A model generated the notes under the pieces. The model had not been told where the DNA came from and did no database searches. It saw only the letters and a program-made list of their open reading frames with translations. Position numbers and translations under genes: made by a program. From Arsukibacterium sp. UBA3155 (GTDB taxonomy: Bacteria > Pseudomonadota > Gammaproteobacteria > Enterobacterales > Alteromonadaceae): 64,000 nucleotides of DNA. Every line of letters begins with the position of its first letter. Position 1 is the stretch's first letter. Location: the NCBI GenBank assembly GCA_002364615.1, contig DEYP01000025.1, forward strand, positions 62,001 to 126,000, in the 5' to 3' direction. This document shows positions 52,920 through 62,408 of the stretch, piece after piece.

Positions 52920-55900
52920 GTGATATTCAGAGTTGATCTGTTGTCTGAACATATCAGGTTCTTAGCCAGAACGCTGACGTTTAGCCTGTTGTTGATCTTA
53001 TCTGGCCAGAGTCTGGCACAACCCCCCTTACTGCAACCTCTGACACCCGACCAAGGCCTTTCCCAGGGCACCGTTAACAACCTGATGATCGACAGTAATG
53101 GCTTTTTATGGTTGGCTACCGAAGGCGGTCTGAACCGGTTTGATGCGAATAAAGTGAGGCAGATGTCGACAGAAGAGTATGGCTTAGAGGACATAGCATT
53201 TGTCAAAACTATTGAAGATAAGCAAGGTAGAATTTGGGCCGCCGCGACCTATATAGGCCTGTATTTATACAATTCTCAGAACAGTACATTTGAGCTTTTT
53301 CTGGCAGTCAATGACACCACTGAAGATATCGATTACAACTATATCGTTGATGTTATTGATGAAAACCAAGACTATTTATTAATAATAATTAATGACCAGG
53401 TGCACCGGGTCAATAAAAACTCCGGCCAGACTTCACTATTACTGACGCTCAAAGAACACAATGCTTCGGATATTTGGCTTAGAACCTTTTTACTGCACAA
53501 CAATTTTTTATATATTGGGGCCTCTGATGGCTTGATTCAGTATCATCTTCTCTCGGCCAGTTATCAGTACATTCCCTATCTTGATGCTCAGATTGCCAGT
53601 GACGACCAGCGACATGTCAAGAATTTAAGTATCGCAGCGGATCGCTTGTACATTGGTACAGTTGAAGGTCTCTACAGTCTGAGCCTGGCTGATTTAGAAA
53701 AAAGTGGTGATGTCACTGATTTGCCACTGCAACCTCAACGGCATATTGCTGACTATAATATCTGGCAAATGCACTGGCTGGATACCGAAGCCCTGATTGC
53801 AACCGACCTTGGACTTTTTAGCTTCAATAGCACTGATAATACCTTACAACGTTTAATGCGTTTTAGTGACAGTGAACATGGGGTATATGACGATAACATT
53901 ATCGACCTGGTGGCTGATAAGTTTGGAGGGTACTGGCTGGCGTCTCGCGACAATGGAGCCTTTTACTGGCACCCCCGTTCACTGGCGTTTGAGCACATCA
54001 GTCGTCAGACTACCCTTGGCAAAAATCTTAGCAACGACAAAATTTATCAACTGGCGGCAGATGCAGATGATAATTTATGGATTGGTACCAGTAATGGTTT
54101 AAATAAATTAAATGTGGCTACTGGCGTCACCAGCCAGTATTTTGTTGCTGACCACAGCAAAGATGTTTGGCATTCCGGTACTATTGAACAGGTTTTCTTA
54201 GATCCTAACAACCCCGGATGGTTATGGTTTGTCTCAGCAGCCGGTTTAAATCTGTTCGATACGGCCAGCAATACATTATTGACGCCACCGTTAGCAGACG
54301 AGAATGATCGAAAGTTATTAGGAAGCACCAGTTATTATTACTTTCTTGACACTGGTTTTAACCAGAACCAGCTTTATTTCAGCTCCGCAGGTAAGATATA
54401 CCGCTATACCCCAGCCACGGGCGAAATAATAGAGCTAGAAATTTTCCAGCAATTACCCATGCGCTATTTTGAAGGGATTGTCGGTGCTTTACCTGGCAAG
54501 CCCGACGAGCTGCTGGTCACTGCTTCAGACCAGCTATGGGTATATAACAGCAAGTTTAATACCTTACGGCTGGTGTTCCAGCACAGCCCCTACTTGCCAG
54601 AGCTGTTCCGGATTGCCGATCAGATGGTGCTTGATGACTATGGTATTCTCTGGCTCGGCATGAACAGCATTGGCCTGCTGGGTTTTAACAGTGAAACAAT
54701 GGAATTAAAGCATCATTTTAGCTCTAAGGATAAGCTGGAAGCAGAGCAGGTTTATGCTTTGCAAAAAGACCCCGCTGGCAATATCTGGTTTTCCTCTCAT
54801 CGCGGCTTAAGCCGGCTTAACCCGGATTCCCTGCAGATAGAACACTTTACTAAAGCAGATGGCTTAAGAGTGCATGAATTTAACGGCGGTGCCTCTACGG
54901 TGTTACCTGATGGCCGCATTGCATTTGGCAGCATGCGCGGTATCACGCTGGTCGATCCGGTTAAATTAAGTAGTGCTGAGCCAAAACCCAAGGTCAATAT
55001 TACTGACATCGGCATTTTGGACGGTGATTTCAGCGAACGCAGTGGCATTCTTAACAATCAGCATTTTCAATTAAGCCATGAAGATTTAGGTATCGAACTG
55101 CAATTTAGTGCCATGCACTTTCGGGACAATCATAAAATGCGCTACCGCTTCTGGCTGGAAGGGCGTGAAAAGCTGAATTTTCCTGAGCAGCAAGCCAATA
55201 GTGTGGTGTTCCCAAGGCTGCGAAGTGGTCACTATCAGTTTAATGTTGTCGCTATTACCCCTCATACCGGGCTGGAAAGTGATGTTAGCTCTATTAGCCT
55301 GTACATTGCCCCGCCACCCTGGCGTTCTCCCTGGGCGTTGACATTTTATGCCCTGATTTGTCTGGCATTGCTGTATCATTTGTATCGACTGCGCCGTGAG
55401 CAGCAGCGAATTATTTATGAAGCTCACCAGGAAGTGTCGACCAGTGAACAACGGTTAAAGCAAGCCCTGGCTTCTGTCGATAGTGGTGCTTTTGAATGGC
55501 GTGCCGACAAAAACAGCTTATATGGATCCAGAATGCAATTGATGCTGGGTTATGGCGAGCAGATGAATACGATTACCCTGCAACAGCATCAGTCGCTTAT
55601 TCATCCGGAAGATCGTGAGAATTATCTGCAGCAATGGCAACGTTTTTTGCAACATCCCAATGGTAACTTCGATCTCACTTACCGTTTAAAGCATAAAAAT
55701 GGCCAATGGTTATGGTTTCGCGATCAGGGCCGGGCGACGGCGCTCGATAGCAATGAGCGGGCTATCAGCGTGAGCGGTACGTATAGCAATATTACCGAAA
55801 CCCGCGCCAATATGGAAAAGGCGAAACTGTTTGGCGAGGCATTTCAGCAAACCCGTGATTGGGTGGTCATTTTAGACAGTAAACAACGGGTCATTGCAGC

Positions 55901-57470
55901 AAACCAGTCATTCTCTGTGGCATTTGGCAGTGTTGAGCAGTACCTGGATAACCCGCGAACACACCATCTGGGAATTAGCCTGGTTCGCCGGCGCTTTTAT
56001 ACCAAATTGCTACAAGAATTGTCCGCCGGCGCGCATTGGCAGGGTGAAGAGCAGGTTATTACGCCGGAAGGGCGCGAACGCCCCACCCTGATTAATATCA
56101 GTGCCATTGGCGAACAGCAGCAGGTCGCATTTTACGTACTGGTGTTTACCGATATTACCGCGCAGAAAATGGCTGAAGAAGAGCTGCGCTATCTGGCTAA
56201 CTATGACGCGTTAACCGGCTTGCCAAACCGGGCGTTGTTAATGGACCGGATATTACACGCAATGGAGCAATCCCGGCGTGAGAAAAAAGCGCTGGCATTG
56301 TGCTTTATCGACTTAGATAAATTTAAACAGGTCAATGACTCACTCGGCCATGATATTGGTGACTTACTGCTAAAAGAAGTGGCACGGCGGCTTGGCTTGT
56401 CCTTGCGTGAGCGGGACACCGTGGCGCGGCTTGGCGGCGACGAATTTGTGGTGTTACTGGAAGGCTATCGTCGCGGTGAAAACGTCAGCATGGTAGCACG
56501 TAAAATGTTATCCGTGGTCAGTGAGCCGATGCAGCTGGGGCCGCACACCGTTGGCGTCTCACCCAGTATCGGTATTGCCTTGTATCCGGATGACGCACTG
56601 ACCGCGCAGGAACTGCTGAAACATGCTGACGTGGCCATGTATCACGCCAAAGAAGCAGGCCGCAATAACTTCCAGTTTTTTACCACCGAAATGAACGAAA
56701 AAGCGCATATGCAGCTGGCGCGCGAAACACGGCTACGTAAAGCGCACCAGAATAACGAGTTTTTCAATGTGTATCAGCCCATTGTTGACAGCAGTAAACA
56801 GCAAATGGTCGGGGCTGAAGTACTGATGCGCTGGCACAGCGTTGATGGAATTGTTTCTCCGGTCGAATTTATTCCACTGGCAGAGGAATTACGCCTGATT
56901 GTTAGCATGACACAGCAGTTACTGGAACGAGCGCTGGCCGATTTAAGTCAGTGGCGTCAGTATGGCATCGACATTTATTTGTCTGTAAATCTGTCTACTC
57001 AGCATCTGGAACAAAGCAATCTGGCCAGCCATACTGCAACATTGCTGAATAAATACAAACTGCCTGCCAGTTGTCTGCGATTTGAAGTGACAGAAAGCGC
57101 CCTGATGAATGATCAGCAAAGTGCCATTGAAACCATGCTGGCATTAAGTGCCCTGGGTATTCAGTTAGCGCTAGATGATTTTGGTACAGGTTATTCGTCG
57201 TTAAAATATTTAAAGCAACTGCCGATAGATGCCATAAAAATTGACCGTAGTTTTGTCAGTGATATTGGCATTGATAAAAGCGACGAGACCATCATTGATG
57301 CCATGCTGAGTATGGCCAGCAGCCTGGGCATGTATTGTGTAGCAGAGGGAGTTGAGACCGAAGCGCAACTGGCGTTTTTTACTGAACGGCAATGCAGCTT
57401 AATTCAGGGCTATTTTTACTCAAAACCACTGACAGCAGCACAAATTCCGCCGTTTTGGCAGCAGCGCTAA
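52920..57470 (+). CDS. Propeller-PAS-GGDEF-EAL cyclic-di-GMP signalling protein
   Basis: A 1516-residue protein from a GTG with GGAGAG upstream. A signal peptide (LARTLTFSLLLILSGQSLAQ) leads into a Reg_prop beta-propeller (about 35-690; DSNGFLWLATEGGLNRFD and similar), a Y_Y_Y domain (about 720-790) and one membrane span (WALTFYALICLALLYHLYRL, about 805-825). In the cytoplasm come two PAS domains (about 850-960 and 975-1085), a GGDEF domain (RLGGDEFVVLLEGY, with an RERD inhibitory site five residues before) and an EAL domain (EVLMRW, VNLST, DDFGTGYSSLKYL, KIDRSFV). Both catalytic sets are essentially intact, so it may make or degrade c-di-GMP depending on the signal. It stands alone. Confidence 0.95.
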   Translation: MIFRVDLLSEHIRFLARTLTFSLLLILSGQSLAQPPLLQPLTPDQGLSQGTVNNLMIDSNGFLWLATEGGLNRFDANKVRQMSTEEYGLEDIAFVKTIEDKQGRIWAAATYIGLYLYNSQNSTFELFLAVNDTTEDIDYNYIVDVIDENQDYLLIIINDQVHRVNKNSGQTSLLLTLKEHNASDIWLRTFLLHNNFLYIGASDGLIQYHLLSASYQYIPYLDAQIASDDQRHVKNLSIAADRLYIGTVEGLYSLSLADLEKSGDVTDLPLQPQRHIADYNIWQMHWLDTEALIATDLGLFSFNSTDNTLQRLMRFSDSEHGVYDDNIIDLVADKFGGYWLASRDNGAFYWHPRSLAFEHISRQTTLGKNLSNDKIYQLAADADDNLWIGTSNGLNKLNVATGVTSQYFVADHSKDVWHSGTIEQVFLDPNNPGWLWFVSAAGLNLFDTASNTLLTPPLADENDRKLLGSTSYYYFLDTGFNQNQLYFSSAGKIYRYTPATGEIIELEIFQQLPMRYFEGIVGALPGKPDELLVTASDQLWVYNSKFNTLRLVFQHSPYLPELFRIADQMVLDDYGILWLGMNSIGLLGFNSETMELKHHFSSKDKLEAEQVYALQKDPAGNIWFSSHRGLSRLNPDSLQIEHFTKADGLRVHEFNGGASTVLPDGRIAFGSMRGITLVDPVKLSSAEPKPKVNITDIGILDGDFSERSGILNNQHFQLSHEDLGIELQFSAMHFRDNHKMRYRFWLEGREKLNFPEQQANSVVFPRLRSGHYQFNVVAITPHTGLESDVSSISLYIAPPPWRSPWALTFYALICLALLYHLYRLRREQQRIIYEAHQEVSTSEQRLKQALASVDSGAFEWRADKNSLYGSRMQLMLGYGEQMNTITLQQHQSLIHPEDRENYLQQWQRFLQHPNGNFDLTYRLKHKNGQWLWFRDQGRATALDSNERAISVSGTYSNITETRANMEKAKLFGEAFQQTRDWVVILDSKQRVIAANQSFSVAFGSVEQYLDNPRTHHLGISLVRRRFYTKLLQELSAGAHWQGEEQVITPEGRERPTLINISAIGEQQQVAFYVLVFTDITAQKMAEEELRYLANYDALTGLPNRALLMDRILHAMEQSRREKKALALCFIDLDKFKQVNDSLGHDIGDLLLKEVARRLGLSLRERDTVARLGGDEFVVLLEGYRRGENVSMVARKMLSVVSEPMQLGPHTVGVSPSIGIALYPDDALTAQELLKHADVAMYHAKEAGRNNFQFFTTEMNEKAHMQLARETRLRKAHQNNEFFNVYQPIVDSSKQQMVGAEVLMRWHSVDGIVSPVEFIPLAEELRLIVSMTQQLLERALADLSQWRQYGIDIYLSVNLSTQHLEQSNLASHTATLLNKYKLPASCLRFEVTESALMNDQQSAIETMLALSALGIQLALDDFGTGYSSLKYLKQLPIDAIKIDRSFVSDIGIDKSDETIIDAMLSMASSLGMYCVAEGVETEAQLAFFTERQCSLIQGYFYSKPLTAAQIPPFWQQR

Positions 57471-57597
57471 GCTGCGGCGCTATGGCTTGATAAGATAAGC
57501 TGGCAGCGTGCTGCGACCAAAATGTGCCGGCGACTCGTTTGCCCCGGCACAGGCCTGCTATACTGCGCAGCCATACTACCCCGCTGCCAGGACTGTT

Positions 57598-58446
57598 ATG
57601 CAACCTCACCTGCTTAAAGGCGCCCTGCTGTTACTCTTGGCTGAAGCCTGCTTTGCCGGTATTGGCGCTGTGGTGAAATACAGTAGCGACATGGCCAGCG
57701 AAGTACAAATTGTGTTTTTTCGTAACTTGTTTGCACTAGTACTGATGTTGCCTTTTCTATACCGGCACGGCTTTGCTATGCTGAAAACCCAGCGTTGGTA
57801 CCTGCATGTAAGCCGGGCGCTGACCGGCCTGATTTCCATGTACTGTTTCTTTTATGTGCTATCAAAATTACCGCTGGCCCAGGCCATGATGGTGATTATG
57901 TTATCCCCTTTTATCGTGCCAATACTGGCGCGTTTCTGGCTGAATGAGCGGCCAAGCCGCATTACCCGTTTTGGCATTGCCCTTGGCTTTATCGGGGTTA
58001 TTCTGGCCCTGCCAAGCCCGGATCCCAGTCTAAATCTGGTGTTACTGCTGGCGCTTTTTGCGGCATTTTTAGTTGCCATTACCAAAACCACCATCAGAGC
58101 AATGGCCAGCACTGAATCGGCGGTGCGCATCGTGTTTTATTTTTCCCTGCTAACGGCCGTGCTCTCTGCCATACCGGTGCCTTTTTACTGGCAACCTCTT
58201 GGCAGCGACGTGTGGCTGGCCTTTGCGGCAATGGGTGTGCTCGCCGCTGTTGGTCAGTTAGCTATGACCAGTGCCTTTGCCGTTGCCCCTGCCAGTGATA
58301 TTGGCATGTGGACCTACAGCAGCGTGCTGTTCGCCGGTGCTTTTGGTTATTTATTCTGGCAAGAGCCGGTAACCTTAAGCTGGCTGGCTGGGGTGATTAT
58401 TATTTTTTATGCGGGTTACGTTACCACCCGCCAGCGCCTGTTTTAG
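57598..58446 (+). CDS. DMT-superfamily (EamA/RhaT) transporter
   Basis: A 282-residue inner-membrane protein with about ten spans in two homologous EamA halves: the first with KGALLLLLAEACFAGIGAVVKY, the second starting near LNLVLLLALFAAFLVAITK. The start at 57598 has AGGA upstream and gives the standard N-terminus; an in-frame ATG at 57508 would add 30 non-homologous residues. Members export amino acids, nucleotides or other metabolites; the substrate cannot be named. It is separate from the miaB operon that follows. Confidence 0.9.
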   Translation: MQPHLLKGALLLLLAEACFAGIGAVVKYSSDMASEVQIVFFRNLFALVLMLPFLYRHGFAMLKTQRWYLHVSRALTGLISMYCFFYVLSKLPLAQAMMVIMLSPFIVPILARFWLNERPSRITRFGIALGFIGVILALPSPDPSLNLVLLLALFAAFLVAITKTTIRAMASTESAVRIVFYFSLLTAVLSAIPVPFYWQPLGSDVWLAFAAMGVLAAVGQLAMTSAFAVAPASDIGMWTYSSVLFAGAFGYLFWQEPVTLSWLAGVIIIFYAGYVTTRQRLF

Positions 58447-58580
58447 TTGCCGCGGTAACGCGCGATAGTAAGTAAAACGGCTAAGAACAAAGCTTTTGCC
58501 AACGAGGCTGGCACTGCGGCGCCGAACAGGCTAAAATACGCTCCCTTTTTCAGACGCGACAACACAGGTAACGACCACCA

Positions 58581-60005
58581 ATGGGCAAAAAACTGCACAT
58601 TAAAACCTGGGGCTGCCAGATGAATGAGTATGACTCTTCAAAAATGGCAGACCTGCTGGATGCAACACATGGCTACACCCTGACCGACGAGGCAGAAGAT
58701 GCAGATGTTATTCTGCTCAATACCTGTTCCATCCGGGAGAAAGCACAGGAAAAAGTGTTTCATCAACTGGGTCGCTGGCGTCCACTTAAAGAAAAAAATC
58801 CGGATTTGATTATCGGGGTTGGTGGCTGTGTTGCCTCACAGGAAGGTAAAGCGATTCGTGAGCGCGCGCCTTTTGTTGATATTGTATTCGGCCCGCAAAC
58901 CTTGCACCGCCTGCCAGAAATGATTAACGCCGTTAAGGGCTCCCATTCACCGGTAGTGGATGTATCATTTCCTGAAATAGAAAAATTTGACCGTCTGCCT
59001 GAACCTAAAGCAGAGGGTCCGACGGCCTTTGTCTCAATTATGGAAGGCTGCTCGAAATACTGCACCTTCTGTGTTGTGCCCTACACCCGGGGAGAGGAAG
59101 TGAGCCGGCCGTTAGACGACGTATTATTCGAAGTAGCCCAATTAGCGGCACAGGGCGTGCGTGAAGTTAACCTGCTGGGTCAGAACGTTAATGGCTATCG
59201 CGGTGACACTCATGATGGCAATATTTGTCATTTCTCAGAATTGTTACGCTTGGTGGCCGCGATTGATGGTATAGACCGGATCAGGTATACCACCTCGCAC
59301 CCGATTGAATTTAGTGATGACATTATTGAAGTGTATCGCGACGTACCGGAACTGGTTGACCATTTACATTTGCCGGTGCAATCAGGCTCTGACCGCATTT
59401 TAAATTTAATGAAACGTGGCCACACTGCACTGGAATACAAAGCGCAAATTCGTAAGCTGAAGAAAATCCGGCCAAATTTAAGTATGTCATCCGACTTTAT
59501 TATTGGTTTTCCCGGTGAAGACGATGCTGACTTTCAAGCCACCATGGACCTGATCCAGGCGATAGACTTTGATATGAGCTTCAGCTTTATCTACAGCGCA
59601 CGTCCGGGCACACCAGCGGCAGATTTACCAGATGATGTCAGTGAAGAAGCAAAGAAGCAGCGCTTATATATTTTGCAGGACAGAATTAACCAGCAGGCGC
59701 TGAAAATTGCCCGCAATATGCTGGGTACGGAGCAGCGAATATTGGTTGAGGGGCCATCAAAAAAGAATATTATGGAACTGACCGGCCGCACTGAAAACAA
59801 CCGGGTCGTTAATTTTGAAGGTTCGCCAGAAATGATTGGCCAGTTTGTCGACGTTAAAATTACCGACGTTTTCAGCAATTCATTACGTGGTGAATTACTG
59901 CGCACCGAGACTGAAATGGGCCTGCGCCGGGAAGTTGCTCCAGCCCAGATATTAGCCAGACAACCTAAAGCAGACCCTTTAGGTGTAACCACTTTTACGC
60001 CCTGA
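58581..60005 (+). CDS. miaB: tRNA-2-methylthio-N6-dimethylallyladenosine synthase
   Basis: A 474-residue radical-SAM methylthiotransferase that adds the methylthio group to i6A37 of tRNA. Domains run in the standard order: UPF0004 (about 1-120), with auxiliary Fe-S cysteines C12, C49 and the Cys in GVGGCVAS; the radical-SAM core (about 140-370), with CSKYCTFC giving C157, C161 and C164; and the TRAM domain (about 375-440). [13 protein letters not shown] is a family motif. First gene of the miaB-ybeZ-ybeY-ybeX-lnt cluster; ybeZ follows after 25 bp. Confidence 0.98.
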   Translation: MGKKLHIKTWGCQMNEYDSSKMADLLDATHGYTLTDEAEDADVILLNTCSIREKAQEKVFHQLGRWRPLKEKNPDLIIGVGGCVASQEGKAIRERAPFVDIVFGPQTLHRLPEMINAVKGSHSPVVDVSFPEIEKFDRLPEPKAEGPTAFVSIMEGCSKYCTFCVVPYTRGEEVSRPLDDVLFEVAQLAAQGVREVNLLGQNVNGYRGDTHDGNICHFSELLRLVAAIDGIDRIRYTTSHPIEFSDDIIEVYRDVPELVDHLHLPVQSGSDRILNLMKRGHTALEYKAQIRKLKKIRPNLSMSSDFIIGFPGEDDADFQATMDLIQAIDFDMSFSFIYSARPGTPAADLPDDVSEEAKKQRLYILQDRINQQALKIARNMLGTEQRILVEGPSKKNIMELTGRTENNRVVNFEGSPEMIGQFVDVKITDVFSNSLRGELLRTETEMGLRREVAPAQILARQPKADPLGVTTFTP

Positions 60006-60030
60006 ACCGGCCTTAACCGCGAGTGCACTA

Positions 60031-61038
60031 TTGAACACTGACAACCTGAATGTAACTGAACTGGTACTGGAACCGGCCGACAATAACAGATTAAGCCTGT
60101 TGTGCGGCCCTTATGACGATAACTTAAAACATATTGAACGGCGTTTGCTGGTTGATATCAGCTATCGGGATAACCTGTTCAAAGTTGCCGGACCGGATGT
60201 TAATGTTGCCGCTGCTGCAGATATTCTGCGCCAGTTATTTCAACTTACCCGCGGTAATAAGCAACACGCAGAAGCCATTACCCCGGAGCAGGTGCATCTG
60301 ACCATCAGTGAGAACTTTGATATTCAGTATCAACATGATCACGGCAGTACCGGCGATTTCAGCCTGAAAACCAAAAAAGGCTTAGTTAAAGCCCGTAACC
60401 CGAATCAGGCCAGCTATGTGGCCAATGTGCTTCGCCATGATGTGTGTTTTGGGATCGGTCCGGCGGGCACCGGCAAAACCTATCTGGCGGTAGCCTGTGC
60501 CGTTGATGCGCTGGAAAGCGGTCTGGTAAAACGCATTGTGTTAACCCGCCCCGCCGTGGAAGCCGGTGAAAAACTCGGTTTTTTACCTGGCGATTTGGCG
60601 CAGAAAGTCGACCCTTACCTGCGCCCTTTGTACGATGCATTGTTTGAGATGCTTGGCTTTGAAAAAGTGGAAAAGTATCTGGAGCGTGGCGTAATAGAGA
60701 TTGCGCCGCTGGCGTATATGCGCGGCCGGACCCTGAACGATGCCTTTATTATTCTCGATGAAAGTCAGAATACCACGACAGAGCAGATGAAAATGTTTCT
60801 AACCCGTATTGGTTTTAGTGCCAAAGCGGTGATAACCGGTGACATTACTCAGGTTGACTTACCTCGTGGTCAGTATTCCGGTTTAAAACATGCGATTGAT
60901 GTGCTAAGCGAGGTGGCTGAAATCAGCTTTAACTTTTTTAACGCCAAAGATGTGGTGCGTCACCCCATCGTTCAGCGTATTGTCCAGGCATATGAAAGCC
61001 ACGAAGCCGAAAAGCTCAGGAACACCGCCGAACAATGA
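60031..61038 (+). CDS. ybeZ: PhoH-like ATPase (YbeZ)
   Basis: A 335-residue PhoH-family P-loop ATPase. The N-terminal ~110 residues hold a KH-like RNA-binding region; GPAGTGKT at 143-150 is Walker A, and [10 protein letters not shown] is Walker [14 protein letters not shown] and [19 protein letters not shown] are PhoH signatures. It works with YbeY in rRNA maturation and ribosome quality control. The start is a TTG; no ATG or GTG is available nearby in frame. It overlaps ybeY by an ATGA junction. Confidence 0.96.
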   Translation: MNTDNLNVTELVLEPADNNRLSLLCGPYDDNLKHIERRLLVDISYRDNLFKVAGPDVNVAAAADILRQLFQLTRGNKQHAEAITPEQVHLTISENFDIQYQHDHGSTGDFSLKTKKGLVKARNPNQASYVANVLRHDVCFGIGPAGTGKTYLAVACAVDALESGLVKRIVLTRPAVEAGEKLGFLPGDLAQKVDPYLRPLYDALFEMLGFEKVEKYLERGVIEIAPLAYMRGRTLNDAFIILDESQNTTTEQMKMFLTRIGFSAKAVITGDITQVDLPRGQYSGLKHAIDVLSEVAEISFNFFNAKDVVRHPIVQRIVQAYESHEAEKLRNTAEQ

Positions 61039-61496
61039 GTACCATCCTTGATTTGCAACTGGCCAGTGATACTGCCGGCATTCCGCAGCAGGCCGACTTT
61101 CAGCGCTGGCTTAACGCTGCGGTGCATCCCTTTCAGGCCGGGGCTGAGGTTACCGTGCGTATTGTCGATAACGCAGAAAGCCAGCAGCTTAATCTGCAGT
61201 ACCGCAGTAAAGATAAACCGACCAATGTGCTGAGCTTTCCTTTTCAGGCACCGCCAGGAATTGAGCTGCCGTTACTTGGCGATCTGGTTATCTGCGCCCC
61301 GGTAGTGCAGGCCGAAGCATTGGTACAACATAAAACAGCTACCGACCACTGGGCCCATATGGTTGTGCACGGTTGCTTGCATTTGTTGGGATTTGACCAT
61401 ATAAATGACGACGATGCGGCAGAGATGGAAGCGGAAGAAATTCAAATTCTGGCCGGTCTTGGCATCAATAATCCCTATTTATTGGATGATAACTAG
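61035..61496 (+). CDS. ybeY: Endoribonuclease YbeY
   Basis: A 153-residue metal-dependent RNase needed for 16S rRNA 3' end maturation. The zinc site is [11 protein letters not shown], with His112, His116 and His122. [19 protein letters not shown] is the other family motif. It starts in the ATGA overlap with ybeZ, and ybeX starts 33 bp after it, keeping the standard order. Confidence 0.97.
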   Translation: MSTILDLQLASDTAGIPQQADFQRWLNAAVHPFQAGAEVTVRIVDNAESQQLNLQYRSKDKPTNVLSFPFQAPPGIELPLLGDLVICAPVVQAEALVQHKTATDHWAHMVVHGCLHLLGFDHINDDDAAEMEAEEIQILAGLGINNPYLLDDN

Positions 61497-61529
61497 GTTT
61501 CTTATTACTAATGGAGCATAAGTTCACGA

Positions 61530-62408
61530 ATGAGTGACGACAACCCCCACTCTAGCCGCGGTTCTGCCGGCAAAACCTGGTTAGAGCGTATCGCCAGTAT
61601 TTTTAGTGCAGAGCCACAGGATATATCAGACCTGGAAGATATCATAAGCGAAGCGGCAAGAGGCGAGCTTATCGATAGTGACACCAAAAGCATGCTGCAA
61701 GGCGTGCTGGACGTATCAAAAATGCGGGCCCGCGACATTATGGTGCCACGCTCGCAAATGGCGACCATCGATATTGAACAACCGGTCAGCGCGTTCTTAC
61801 CTATCTTACTTGAAAATAACCACAGCCGTTATCCGGTTGTCAACGAAGACAAAGATCACGTTGAAGGTATTCTACTGGTTAAAGACTTATTGCAATATGC
61901 CCTGGATCCGAATCAGACAGACTGGCATATCGGCGAGTTTTTACGCCCGGCAGTGATAATTCCCGAAAGTAAGCGGGTAGATGCGTTACTGAAAGAATTC
62001 CGACAAAAGCGCTACCATATGGCAATTGTGGTTGATGAATACGGCGGCGTATCCGGCCTGGTCACCATTGAAGATATTCTGGAACAAATCGTCGGCGAAA
62101 TTGAAGATGAACACGACGATGAAGAAGATAACGATATTAAAAAAATGGCCTCCCGCGTATTTCAGGTGAGCGCCCTTACCCCGCTGGATGAATTTAACGA
62201 AAGCTTTGGTACCGGTTTTGACGAAGAAGATGCCGATACCATTGGTGGTATTGTGCTACATGCGTTTGGACATATGCCTGAGCGGGGCGAAAGTATTCAG
62301 CTGGGAGATCTGACCTTTAAAGTCAGTAAAGCCAATAGCCGGCGCTTACTGCAATTGCAGGTAATTAAAGCCAAGCAAAGCGTTGTTACTGAGGATAACG
62401 GATCATAA
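61530..62408 (+). CDS. ybeX: CorC/YbeX family CBS-domain protein
   Basis: A 292-residue cytosolic protein. Two CBS domains (about 70-195; [19 protein letters not shown] and [28 protein letters not shown]) are followed by an acidic linker ([13 protein letters not shown]) and the CorC_HlyC transporter-associated domain (about 215-285; [21 protein letters not shown]). It is linked to Mg2+/Co2+ efflux and ribosome metabolism in E. coli. It lacks the membrane DUF21 domain of longer relatives. The lnt gene begins in its stop region, where an unusual start occurs. Confidence 0.96.
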   Translation: MSDDNPHSSRGSAGKTWLERIASIFSAEPQDISDLEDIISEAARGELIDSDTKSMLQGVLDVSKMRARDIMVPRSQMATIDIEQPVSAFLPILLENNHSRYPVVNEDKDHVEGILLVKDLLQYALDPNQTDWHIGEFLRPAVIIPESKRVDALLKEFRQKRYHMAIVVDEYGGVSGLVTIEDILEQIVGEIEDEHDDEEDNDIKKMASRVFQVSALTPLDEFNESFGTGFDEEDADTIGGIVLHAFGHMPERGESIQLGDLTFKVSKANSRRLLQLQVIKAKQSVVTEDNGS

